From Cephalotrichum gorgonifer (taxonomy: Eukaryota; Ascomycota; Sordariomycetes; Microascales; Microascaceae): a DNA stretch of 64,000 bases. The stretch is taken from assembly GCA_900312665.1 (NCBI GenBank), contig ONZQ02000008.1, positions 186,001 to 250,000 on the forward strand, written 5' to 3'. Below, in pieces: positions 45,076 through 55,206 of the stretch; positions within the stretch are counted from its first letter, which is position 1; each line of letters opens with the position of its first letter. The notes below the pieces were generated by a model, which saw only the letters and a list, made by a program, of their open reading frames with translations, was not told the origin of the DNA and searched no databases. The translations under genes were made by a program, and so were the position numbers.

Positions 45076-45852
45076 GACTGGTTGTGGTGTAAAATCAAGC
45101 GTGAAAGGGAGACCAATTAGGAAGAGGTGATTAAGAGTGGTAAAAGTGGCTAGGTGGGGGGGGTAGAAGAAAGAGGGGGAAAGAGGGGGAGGAGGATAGA
45201 GGAGAATTGGAGAAAGGTGTGTGAATTAGAGAGCGTCGATGGGCAATTTGTGCCAGTTGATGATATACTTGTATAGGGGCAACCTGTAAGAGATGGGAGA
45301 AGTGATTATGACAAGAATCTAAGAGTTACGAATACTCAGACAACTCTTCTTCCTGACTCGTGCTCTTACCAGGAAGAGGACGGGTTAGGGGAGGGGGAGT
45401 GGGGCGGCCAAGTTAAGCTATCCCAGCCAGTTCCAGAAACGGAAAACGGGTCCGCCACGACAGGCTTCTTCTTGATTTGGGAATTCGCCCCGTATTATCA
45501 GGGTCCACGTTTGCGGGGACACATCCATCCCGCTCGCTCGCTTGCGGGGTGTGAGTGAGTGGATCCGTCCATCCCGCACAACCCAACGACGTCTGAGGTT
45601 ATTCTCCCCGATCATGCCCGCCTTTACCCCGGAACGGGACCCCAGATCCAAACTGGGGTAGAAGCTGGGGAAGAAGCTGGGGTAGCCCCAGAAAGCCGGG
45701 ATTCACAAGAGCAGGTCATTTACAGTTTAAACACGCCCAAGTTTCCATAAAACGAGCATCTTCTCCCCCTCGAAGCCTCTCCCTCCCTCTCATCCCTCAC
45801 ATCATCCCCCCCAAATCATCTCCCTCAATCTCATTACTGGTTACAAACGGAG
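45076..45852. promoter_or_regulatory. Divergent promoter: hydroxyacid oxidase / sugar permease
   Basis: This 777-base shared region carries GCGGGG at 45513-45518 and 45544-45549, two direct copies 31 bases apart, each preceded by TT. It also has a short GAAGCTGGGG repeat near 45655-45685 and a pyrimidine-rich tract just before the permease ATG. The GCGGGG pair fits CreA/CRE1 double-site spacing as known in fungi. Confidence 0.6.
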
Positions 45853-47421
45853 ATGGCATCAAATCAAGACAAGGCCACGGTGGAGAGGGTCGAGTCCGTC
45901 GGCGACGGAAAGGGCGGCGACAAGCAGTTCGACTATGCCGCCGACGAGGCCACCACCGCCGAGCACAGCCTCACGGTGATGGAGGCGTTCAAGACGTACC
46001 CCATGGCCGTCGTGTGGTCCGTCCTCTTCTGCCTCTGCGTCGTCATGGACGGCTACGACTCCAACCTCATCACCAACCTCTACGGCCTCCCCTCCTTCCA
46101 GCTCAAATACGGCGTCGTCTTCGAGGGGTCCTACACCATCCCGGCCGCGTGGCAGACCGCCCTGGCCATGAGCTCCCCCGTCGGGCGCGTCGTCGGCGGC
46201 GGCATCCAGGGCTATGTCGCAGAGATGTTCGGCCGCAAGAGGACCCTCATCGGCTGCCTTGTCCTCATCACCGGCTTCATCTTCATCACCTTCTTCGCCC
46301 ACAGCCTCACGGTGCTCCTGGTCGGAGAGATGCTCTGCGGCATCATCTGGGGCGTCCTCACGAGCCTGGCCCCCATCTATGCCTCCGAGGTGGCGCCGCT
46401 CAAGCTGCGCGACCTGCTGACGGCCTACATCAACATGTGCTGGTCCATCGGCCAGCTCATTGCCACCGCCGTCCTGGCCGGGATGGCGCCCAACCCGACG
46501 GAGTGGAGCTACCGCATCCCCTTCGCCCTGCAGTGGCTCTGGCCCGTCCTCATCTTCAGCTTCATCTACTGGGCCCCTGAGTCCCCCTACTGGCTCGTCC
46601 GCCACGGGAAGCTCGACAAGGCCGAATCCGCCCTGCGCCAGCTCATCAGCAGCAGGACCGACAGGGTCGACGTCAAGAACATGCTCGCCCTCATCCAGCG
46701 CACCAACGAGCGCGAGCAGGAGATGGCGTCGTCCGTGCGCTACGTCGACTGCTTCCGGGGCGTCGACCTCCGCCGCACAGTCATCTGCTCCATGGCCTGG
46801 GGCACGCAGATCCTCTCCGGCCTGTCCCTTCCCTTCTTCGCCGTCGTCTTCTTCCAGCAGGCCGGCTTCCCCGCCACCCAGGCCTTCAACCTCAACGTCG
46901 GCATGACGGGGCTCGGCTTCGTCGGCACCCTGTGCTCCTTCTTCCTGATCCCGCGCGTCGGCCGCCGGACGCTGTACGTCGGCGGCCTCTCCGTCCTGAC
47001 GGCGCTCATGCTCCTCATCGGCTTCCTGGGCATCCCGGCCGGCAGCGCCAAGATGAACAACGCCATCGCCGCCCTTCTCCTCATCTGGTTCTTCCTCTAC
47101 TACCTCACCGTAGGCCCGCTGGCCTACGTCATCGTCTCGGAGACATCTTCCACTCGTCTGAGGGGCCACACGACCGCCATCGCCCTCATCGCGTACTCAC
47201 TCCTGGGCATCGTCTACAACATCTCCTCGCCCTACCTCATCAACGCTTCCGAGGTAGGCCTGGGCGCAAAAACCGGTCTCATCTACGGCGGTGTGTCTCT
47301 CCTCGCTCTCGTGTGGTGCTTCTTCAACATCCCCGAGTGTAAGGGACGGACCTTTGAAGAGATTGATATCATGTTTGAGAGGAAGGTTCCGACCAGGCAG
47401 TTCAAGTCCTATGTTATTTGA
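45853..47421 (+). CDS. MFS sugar permease, alpha-glucoside (maltose) transporter type
   Basis: This is a single-exon gene of 522 residues. After a hydrophilic N terminus of about 50 residues, the sugar-porter pattern appears: Met-Asp-Gly-Tyr-Asp-Ser-Asn-Leu-Ile in the first membrane segment, Phe-Gly-Arg-Lys-Arg-Thr, Tyr-Ala-Ser-Glu-Val-Ala-Pro-Leu-Lys-Leu-Arg, and Pro-Glu-Ser-Pro-Tyr-Trp-Leu. The second half has Val-Gly-Arg-Arg-Thr and Glu-Cys-Lys-Gly-Arg-Thr near the end. The asparagine and the Asn-Leu-Tyr-Gly segment in helix 1 resemble MAL-type alpha-glucoside:proton symporters rather than hexose carriers. Fungal members of this branch also carry other sugars and sugar acids. The transporter is expected in the plasma membrane. 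Its divergent pairing with the hydroxyacid oxidase gene suggests uptake of the substrate of this cluster. Confidence 0.92.
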   Translation: MASNQDKATVERVESVGDGKGGDKQFDYAADEATTAEHSLTVMEAFKTYPMAVVWSVLFCLCVVMDGYDSNLITNLYGLPSFQLKYGVVFEGSYTIPAAWQTALAMSSPVGRVVGGGIQGYVAEMFGRKRTLIGCLVLITGFIFITFFAHSLTVLLVGEMLCGIIWGVLTSLAPIYASEVAPLKLRDLLTAYINMCWSIGQLIATAVLAGMAPNPTEWSYRIPFALQWLWPVLIFSFIYWAPESPYWLVRHGKLDKAESALRQLISSRTDRVDVKNMLALIQRTNEREQEMASSVRYVDCFRGVDLRRTVICSMAWGTQILSGLSLPFFAVVFFQQAGFPATQAFNLNVGMTGLGFVGTLCSFFLIPRVGRRTLYVGGLSVLTALMLLIGFLGIPAGSAKMNNAIAALLLIWFFLYYLTVGPLAYVIVSETSSTRLRGHTTAIALIAYSLLGIVYNISSPYLINASEVGLGAKTGLIYGGVSLLALVWCFFNIPECKGRTFEEIDIMFERKVPTRQFKSYVI

Positions 47422-47957
47422 GGCAGGAATGAATAGTTGTCCGCGAGAGAGAGCGTCGTTTTGCTTCTTTGTTTGTTGTTGTATAGCACCGGGCGTTCTA
47501 AACGCATTGGAAGTTATCTGAGCGCCCTGTTACATCGGAATGTGTCCTATTATCTGTGACTCCCGACTTGGAAAGTGCCCATATGTAGACGTGTAGTAAT
47601 AAGTAGTATAGTTTGCTGAGCCATTTCGTGAGTTACTTCCCTACTCGGGTTTGGCAACCGGCGGCCGAGAGACATCATTCCCTTCCGTCGTAAGGATTGT
47701 GACCCGCTCAAATCTCCATTTCCTGGAGTGGATGCGCGCCACCCAGCTACCCAATACCTGCCTCTGAGATATGGGAAGGGCTCTGCGGGCGAGACTTCCT
47801 GGAAGCCAGACGTTCATGCCATAGCATGGGGGCTCTCCATCGAAGTAACCAGAAAAAGGTCGTAATACCTGCCTCTGTTTGAGCTACGCGTACAGCCATA
47901 TCCTCTTTTTCCCAACTCATCACAGCATAATGTTTATTTTATTAGACAAGAGATACC
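47422..47957. other. Convergent 3' region
   Basis: This is the space between the ends of the permease gene (plus) and the MDR reductase gene (minus). I see no gene; AT-rich segments near 47600 and 47935 may hold polyadenylation signals. Confidence 0.5.
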
Positions 47958-49360
47958 CTACAACTTCGAAAGATCCTTGGGGTTTTTGAGCTCAACCAGC
48001 AGTTTACCTAAAAACTCGTTAGCAGATGATTTCATCACGACCATGGTGTGTAAATCCAGGCAGCGCCGGCACTCACCCGTATTGGTCCCCTTGAACAGGC
48101 CGAGAAGCGCCTGCTCGGCGACCTTGAGCCCTCCGGTGACAACGGTCTCCTTCCTCTTGATCTTGCCGGCCTTGACCCACTCGGCGAGGTCCTTCCTCGC
48201 CTGGGGGTACTCGTTTATGAAGTCGAAGACGATGAAGCCCTGCATCTTGATGCGCATCGCGATGACGTTGGTGATGTTCTGGAAGGAGATGGGGAGATGG
48301 ATGGTCAGCACGGATTGCAAAGTTTCCCCCACTTTGGAATTTTATTTTGGGGGGCGGAGGGGCATGGAGGGCATGTATAGTCTCCGTACCCTGGGTCCCT
48401 TGGGGTCCTTTGAGTTATACTGGCTGATGGCACCACACATAACGAATCTCGCGAATTCCTTTGCCTGCGAGAGGGCCAGCTCGAGGATCTCGCCGCCAAC
48501 TAAGTTCAAACACCAGAATTGTCAGTCTAAACCGGCGGGAGAAAAAAATATGAAGCTCGAGTGCCCCTCCCTGGTGAATGGTGAGGGAGGGTCGCCCGGG
48601 GTGTGGGAAGACATACCATTGTCGAAGTAGACGTCGATATGATCCTTCGTCGCCTCCTTGAACTTCTCCTTGAAATCAGGCGCCTTGTAGTCCAGCCCAA
48701 CATCGAAGCCGAGCTCCTCGGTAAGGTACTTCGCCTTCTCCTGGCCACCCGCGATACCCACCACCCTCGCGCCCTTCAGCTTGGCGATCTGCCCGACCAG
48801 GCTCCCCGTCGCGCCGGCGGCGCCGCTCACGACGACGGTCTCGCCGGGCTTCGGGTCCCCGATCTTCAGGAGGCCAAAGTAGGCCGTCAGGGCGGTCATG
48901 CCCAGGACGGAGAGGAGGTCGGTGATGTGCTCGTGGTCGAAGTCCTCGGTGGGGACGTCGAACTCCTTGGGGCCGAGGACGGAGAATTCCTGCCAGCCAC
49001 CGAAGGCGCGGATGATGGTGCCGGGCTTCACGTCGGGGATCTTGGAGGCGATGACGCGCGAGATGGTGGCGCCGCGCATCACACCGCCGATTGGGACGGG
49101 GGGGAGGTAGGATCTTGTGTCTATTATTTCGGGTTAGATTGGAGGGGAGGAGGTTATCTTCTATGGGGAAGCATCCTACCATTCAACCATCCGCGCATGG
49201 CCGGGTCGAGGGAGAGGTAGATGTTCTCGACGAGGATCTGGCCATCCTTGAGGTCCTCAGCCTTCGGGGCCGAAACGGTCTTCTGGTGGAAGGTCTGGCC
49301 GGGGACGATGTCGCCGACGGGGCGCTCGGCCAGGACGATCTGGAGGTTTTCGCGGGCCAT
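47958..49360 (-). CDS. NADP-dependent MDR oxidoreductase (PTGR/alkenal reductase type), SKL end
   Basis: The model is five exons, in order of transcription 49360-49180, 49120-48617, 48499-48390, 48278-48077 and 48007-47958, giving 348 residues with all phases closing. The first join makes Trp-Leu-Asn-Asp-Thr-Arg-Ser-Tyr, a family block. The nucleotide-binding turn is Ser-Gly-Ala-Ala-Gly-Ala-Thr-Gly (159-166). No zinc-binding cysteines are seen, so it belongs with zinc-free reductases such as prostaglandin reductase, leukotriene B4 12-dehydrogenase and bacterial CurA. These reduce conjugated enones or alkenals with NADPH. The last exon encodes Gly-Lys-Leu-Leu-Val-Glu and then extends to Ser-Lys-Leu, a PTS1, where most relatives stop a few residues earlier without it. 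A peroxisomal site is inferred. It lies at the cluster's right edge, tail-to-tail with the permease. Confidence 0.9.
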
Positions 49361-50642
49361 TGTCTTGGTGTCTGTATTCTATCTTGCGAAAGGGAGGTAG
49401 TGTATAGAATGTCGTGTCAGATGTGGTATTCTACGACGGAAAGGGGTATTATCTGAATTGGTTATAAAGTCCAAACGTCATGGTTGAACCGGGTTACGAG
49501 GAGAGGAGAGGGGCCTTTAAGCTACCGCCAAACCGCACTAATACGAGGCTCTAGCGGCGGGCAAGGGAGTCAACATGACGCCGTTGGCGGTCTTCCGCCT
49601 TGATGGGGTATGGTATACTAAGAAACACGATGATACCTACCTAGGCCTTCGATTGATCCACTCGTTCTCCTTCTCCGTACCCCCACATCCACTATCTTGG
49701 GCCCAGCGACCTGGGAGAGAGGTCCCGAGGCATAATGATCCTTCCCGCGCAGGGATGTATGTCGTCATTTCTCGGAGCACCCATCCCAGTTAGGGTATTC
49801 AAGCCTACAGGTACGTACTTAATGGCCATTACAAACACCTTACGAGCAGTTTAAAGGTAATGACGTGGCGGCGCTAGCGACTAGGGCCTTTGGCGGGATC
49901 AGACAAATTCCAGGCTGGGACAGCCCAGGGAGGGAGAGGATCTACGAGTATGTTCGATGAGAACTATTATTACACCGCCGGAGGGTTAGTGTGGAGCCGC
50001 CAGGTCCCTCCAAGCTGGTCTGCATCAGGGTGCCGAGGTGGTGGAGCTCCATCTGCATTCCCATTCATTCCCATTCGTCAGGGATGCAGATCTGGCTGTG
50101 GGGGGCAGGTTTCGTGCCGAGGGAGAAAGAGATAAAATGGAGACGTAGCGAGACAAGGGGCGAAGTAGAGGTGGGGCGCAGAGTCCACGGAGGCGGCAAC
50201 ATTAGACTCCGAATCCGATTTCTCATTAGCCTTAGTTCTTGTGAAGTCAAAGAGCTCTCGGAGCTCATGCCCATTACGAGTACGGAGCGCCGGGAGGAGG
50301 ATAAAAAAAAAAGGGGTGGGGGAGAGAGAAAGGGGATTTATAATACAGCCGAGAATAGGTAACAAGAGAAGGCCCAACAAAATAAAGATGCCGAGGTCTA
50401 CTCGTAGCTTGGTCTTGAGAGAGTCGCGGCGGCGACGAGGAGCCTCGGCCATGTCCTGGCGGATCGACAAGTCGACATCTGGTAGGTAGGCGGCGCTATC
50501 AGCTATTTTAGGCATGCCCAGCAAGAACGAAGGAGCGATTGAAAGAGAGCAAATCGGACGTATTAGCATAGATCTTGACCGAGGAAATGTAAAAGAAGGA
50601 AAGGAAGAAAACAGAGTTGAAAAAAGGGCCAAAAAGAAATCT
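49361..50642. other. Intergenic, no gene recognised
   Basis: This is the upstream side of the MDR reductase gene, running to the tRNA gene. It has no GCGGGG site, unlike the promoters of the divergent pairs. The frame at 50078-50632 (minus) has no domain and overlaps the tRNA flank, so I treat it as chance. Confidence 0.5.
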
Positions 50643-50713
50643 GCCCTCAGTAGGAGTCGAACCTACGACCTCGTCATTACTAGTGACGCGCTCTACCACT
50701 GAGCTATAAGGGC
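50643..50713 (-). tRNA. tRNA-Thr (anticodon AGU)
   Basis: This is a 71-base cloverleaf without intron. The seven-base acceptor strands GCCCTTA and TGAGGGC pair, including one wobble. The D arm is GCTC/GAGC, the anticodon stem CGTCA/TGACG with loop CTAGTAA, and the T arm GTAGG/CCTAC with loop TTCGACT. The loop reads AGT at the anticodon, hence Thr with A34 probably edited to inosine. CCA is not encoded, as is normal for eukaryotic nuclear tRNA genes. Confidence 0.96.
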
Positions 50714-53700
50714 GATGTCCAATGACGTCTTCCGCGCAGCTTATCGTGGCTAAGCAGCAGGTCGGGGCCAAGTCCTTGCTGAAGTCGAATGTAGGCCAGT
50801 GGTAGGTGTTAAAGTAAGCATTTTCTGATAGGTGAATCCACCTTCATGTTCATATGGCTCCAGGGCGAGTATCAAATAGCGTGTGTGTGTTGGGGCTGGG
50901 GTTGACAAAATTGGGGTGTTCTTAAACGCAAGCAAAGACCAACAGTCCATGGTCGTCTACATGTATTCATGGTTACGTCTCTGGCAAAAATGTTTCATTC
51001 GTCAGGCGGGTCACACCTGCTTGCTTACTCCCTACATGTACTCCTTGCTTTTCTCAATCCATCCGTGGCTTCAACAAATGGATGCTCGCTCCTACTCCGT
51101 AATCCGACTATTAGTCCACCCAACTTTCCTCGGATGGTCGCACTACCTGAGCCGAATCGGATATCAGGTCAAGATACTACTTGCTCCGACCTGCTTGTAC
51201 AAGCAAATACGAGCTCAAGCAAGATGAAGTGGCCGACCGTCCCGTTGGCACGCTCTTTCGCTTAGCACGCTTTGGCGCAGCACAACATCGCCTCTGTCAC
51301 CACACCTGCCCTCTGGCGCCATGGCCTTGCTTGAGCTCGCACATGTCCGGCGGCGCTAAGGGTAATCTTGAGTACAAGCAGTCGGTATATCGGATGGACT
51401 TCCATGCTTGGGCCCGCCCCGTCGCCAGCCACTCGGACGAGGCTCCGAGCTGGCGGTCCCCGATGACCGACGCCGAACCCTGATTGACGCCAGCCCTTTC
51501 CCCTTTGTATGCCTGTCCGAGGGGTGGCTGTCCTCGTGTGACAATGTGATTACTGAACTTGATTACTATTCAGGCATGAGTACATGCATGAGTGGCGTCC
51601 ACCGCTATAGCTGATTAGGCTTCGTACATTGAGTCAGATACACAGACAGGCCGGTCCACTCGACTCGTCCACATCTCACACCCGCAGCGGGTGGCTGGGT
51701 TTCCAAGACATCTATCCAGCCGGCTGTCGGCACCAGCTACATCGGGGCAGAATTGAGACTCGAGGACCAAAACAGAAGCCCCATCCCGTCCCAGGAGGAA
51801 CCAGGCACCAACAAGCATAACACGCAGGGGAGCCGTGCCAACCTCAGGCGATCCTTCCTTCTCCTCGGCAGAGAGGGACGACAAAAAACAAGGTGCCGAT
51901 ATCGAAGCGCAGGCAGTTAGACGTTCTCAAGCGCATCATACGCACCAGGAGTCCATCTCACCCCAACCCCGGAATGCACCATGTCACCTAACACACACCA
52001 AGCTCTTGCTCGATAATCTCGGTGGAGAAAGCTGACCGCCCACCCCCTCTTACCTCCTACCGCTAATACGGGCAGTGAGCAGGTAGCCCCGCGGGGCCAT
52101 CTATCACGACCCACCCCTGTCCGGACGAGTCGAGGGAAGTCCGGGAGCCAACGGCGAGCGGGACGGGAAAAAAAAACTGATGGATCTGGGCAGTATGCCG
52201 GCATCGGTCTCGGCGACGATGAGAAGGGGGGCTAATATCGAGAAGGGACGTAGATTCATACATGTATTCACCCCTCGATTTTATCCCATGTCGGTCCCGA
52301 GGAGCGAGACGGCACCGAACAAGCAACAAAGGAAATTAAGCGCTGGCCACGGCGTTCCACGGCTTCTTGCCTACGAATACTTGTACTTGTACTCTGTCCT
52401 GCTCGCTAGGGTCGGTCGTTCATCTTTTCTTGATTAATATTCCGGATTGGCATTTGTGGCTTGTACAGAGAGTACCCTGATCGGCCCTGTGCCTTTGTTC
52501 CTCTGCGTCCTCGCCGCATGCATGCATGCAGGGTGAACACGGGAAACATGTCTCAGAGGGGGAAACAGGAAAAGTCCGGGGCAATTTACTGATTATTATA
52601 CAGCATGTCCCAGATCTTTTTTTTTTCGGGCTGTCCACAGATGAATCGACCGACCACTCGGGAATTTTACAGATTAGTATACAAAGGAATACCTCCTTGT
52701 CACTACCTGTAGGACTATTAACACGGAAGAATGATAAAAAAATAAAATAAAATAAATAGCAACAGAAGACCGGCCCATTGCTCTTCTCCCAGGATCGCCA
52801 GTACTTGTACACAGCTCCAAGGCACCTCAGCTCGTCCCGAGACGAGGGGAGGCCCTTCAGGAAAAGAGAGGCACGCCACGCGGCGTCCTGCCAGCGGTCC
52901 ACGTCCGGAAGCCTACTGAAGATCCCCAGTGACATGCTATACAAGCATGTACCAGAGAAAGGAGCTCACTCACCGGCCAAGACCCAAAGCCTGTGGCGTG
53001 CCCAAGTGGTTTATTAATAGTATGTTTGGTACTTGTAGGTAGAGTCTCACATAAGTGCCGATGCAAGTACAGCCGAGTCGAGCTTCCATCCCGTACACTA
53101 CTACTCCGTACGGCAGGATAACAAACAATTCTTAGCCAGTTTCCTCGTTCCCATCTGCGCCCTCCCGCTTCACTCACCCCTTCCGTGTACTACCGACTAC
53201 ATACTGTAGAAGTAGCACTCGAGTCCCCCCCTTCTCTTGTCTGGTATACCCCTCCCTCCCCAACCCTGTAACCCGGATAAGGCCACCAGATGTCAACGTT
53301 TCCCCCTTTTTCGGCTAGCATCTGGAAGGACCCGATGCGCCTCCTTATACCCAAACGACGCCGGTGGGGAGACTCCGTGTCAGATGGCCGCAAATGGGCT
53401 GAAGTTGGTGGGAGGGACACTCGGGGGAGCTAGTGTGCCGGTCCCCCGGCCTGCCAGGTCTTGCCCTGTTCCCTTTTCCTGATTACTTATACCCATGTCT
53501 TCCCAGCCCATCCGCCTTTCACCGGATGATTACTATTCCTCTTATCCTTTCCTAGTGCCCTTCTCGGCGAGCCATTCGACGAGATCGAGTGAGATTTAGC
53601 AGTGTCCCGAATAACGTCCTCTCTCCTATCGACTCGACCAAGCTATCGACTCGACCAAGGAGTATCACACTCATCCCCCCCCCCCCTTTTTGGTAGCCTG

Positions 53701-53717
53701 AGGTTCCAGTACTTGCC
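50714..53717. other. Gene-poor stretch of 3 kb
   Basis: I see no gene. Several frames of 60-175 codons overlap on both strands without domains. The stretch holds a GCATGCATGCATGCA run (52517-52531), AT runs near 52736-52758, GTAC-rich words near 52372-52400, and the 17-base tandem duplication just before the sulfotransferase-like gene. Confidence 0.5.
53626..53659. repeat. 17-base perfect tandem duplication
   Basis: CTATCGACTCGACCAAG occurs twice without a gap (53626-53642 and 53643-53659), about 60-90 bases upstream of the ATG at 53718. It lies in the promoter or leader of the sulfotransferase-like gene. It is probably a recent duplication. Confidence 0.95.
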
Positions 53718-54851
53718 ATGTCGACCAAGACTACGAACGGGGGCATGGCAGAGGCGGCCGCGGATCCCCGGATCGTGCCTATGAGGGTGATTGTCTGCGG
53801 TCTTATGAGGACGGGTACACTGAGTGAGCTTATCCTCTCCCATCTAATACTTCTATTCATTGCCCTGTGGGATCCCCTCGGTACTGGCCAGGGAAGGATC
53901 CGGCGGTCCGATCCAACCGTACTAACTAAAACGAACTGGAAGGTATGAGGGCGGCGCTACGCCAGCTTGGCATCCATGACGTATACCACATGCAGACGAC
54001 AGGGACGAGTCCCGGCGATATCTCATACTGGACACGGGCGATCGACGCCAAGTATAACGGCAAGGGCCACTTCGGCCGCGAGGACTGGGACGAGCTTCTC
54101 GGCACCCACCAGGTACGAACCCCTTGCATTTCATGAACCCCCCTGCTTTTCATCTCGTGTCCTCACACTTCTTGTGCCCCATATCCCCCTCCTCCGCTCC
54201 TTGCCCACCCACGCACACACCGTCATACTGACCCCCCTCCCCGCCGCCCAGGCCACAACAGACATCCCCGCCTCCTTCTTCGGCACCGAGCTAGCCCGCG
54301 CCTACCCCGAAGCCAAGATCATCATCCTCAACCGCGACCCCGAGAAGTGGTACGCCTCCTGCATGTCCTCCATCCACGCCGCCTTCTCCTCCCTCTCCCT
54401 CGTCAACAAGATCCTCATCGTCCTCTTCGACCCCCAGCTCCGCCAGTTCGGCATGTTCATGCACAAGATCAACACCAACGTCCAGGGCTTCGCCTGGCCC
54501 GAGCGCGAGAAGGCCCTCGCCTTCTTCCACCACTACTACACAGAGTGGAGGAGGGAGATCCCCGCCGACAGGGTCCTCGAGTACCGCGTCCAGGACGGCT
54601 GGGCCCCGCTGTGCAAGCACCTCGGCGTCCCCGTGCCGACCGAGGTCGTCGCCGGCCGCCTGGTGGAGGCCGAGTTCCCCAGGTTGAACGACGGCGCCTC
54701 CATGAGGGCCGCGGCGGGGATGAAGATGGCCGCCATGAGGAAGAGGGTGTTCTGGAGGCTGGCCGGGTGGGCGCAGACGGTGGGGTTCCTGGGGCTCTTG
54801 GCGTATGTTTTGTATACCAGGGGGTTGAGGCAGAGCGTGGGCGAGCTGTGA
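53718..54851 (+). CDS. Sulfotransferase-like P-loop protein with C-terminal membrane segment
   Basis: The model is three exons, 53718-53823, 53943-54112 and 54252-54851, giving 291 residues. The introns are GTGAGC..AAG and GTACGA..CCAG, and the first join makes Arg-Thr-Gly-Thr-Leu-Ser-Met-Arg. The N-terminal block Val-Ile-Val-Cys-Gly-Leu-Met-Arg-Thr-Gly-Thr-Leu-Ser (24-36) resembles the PAPS-binding loop of sulfotransferases. Next come Tyr-His-Met and Asp-Trp-Asp-Glu-Leu-Leu-Gly, and a central Ile-Leu-Asn-Arg-Asp-Pro-Glu-Lys-Trp-Tyr block. These are typical of a fungal family (Sulfotransfer_4 type) often misnamed 'NAD dependent epimerase/dehydratase'. A hydrophobic stretch of about 20 residues near the C terminus should anchor it in a membrane. 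The substrate is unknown. A tandem 17-base repeat lies in its promoter. Confidence 0.85.
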
Positions 54852-55206
54852 ATAGAGTGATAGGTGGTGGGACGCAGATAATGCTGGGAGTGTTGGGTGA
54901 CTGCATATTTCGACCTGTTTATTTCTAGCTTATAGCGCAAACTGGCCTACCGTCCATAAGTGAGATTGCATATTTACTAAATAAACCATATCCTGACACC
55001 AGTGGGCTATTCCCTGCAGGAGAAGCGAGCACCTGTTGGAGAGGCGAGGTCCCACAAGAGTCGCATTCATTATATACCAATCTCGTTGAAGTCATAAGGC
55101 CCAAACACCCAGAAAATCCTCCTCACTCAAACGGCCCAAACAGCAGAACTCGCTGAAGCCCTTGGAAAACTACATTCGTGATACAAAACACACCATGCGA
55201 TCCCCG
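54852..55206. other. Convergent 3' region
   Basis: This is the space between the ends of the sulfotransferase-like gene and the MIT-like gene. It is AT-rich around 54900-54990. No gene is seen. Confidence 0.5.

Noticed and set aside
45859..47169. 436-codon open frame on the strand opposite to the sugar permease
   Set aside because: It is the shadow of a GC-rich single-exon gene. Its translation is rich in Glu, Asp, Ala and Gly with no domain.
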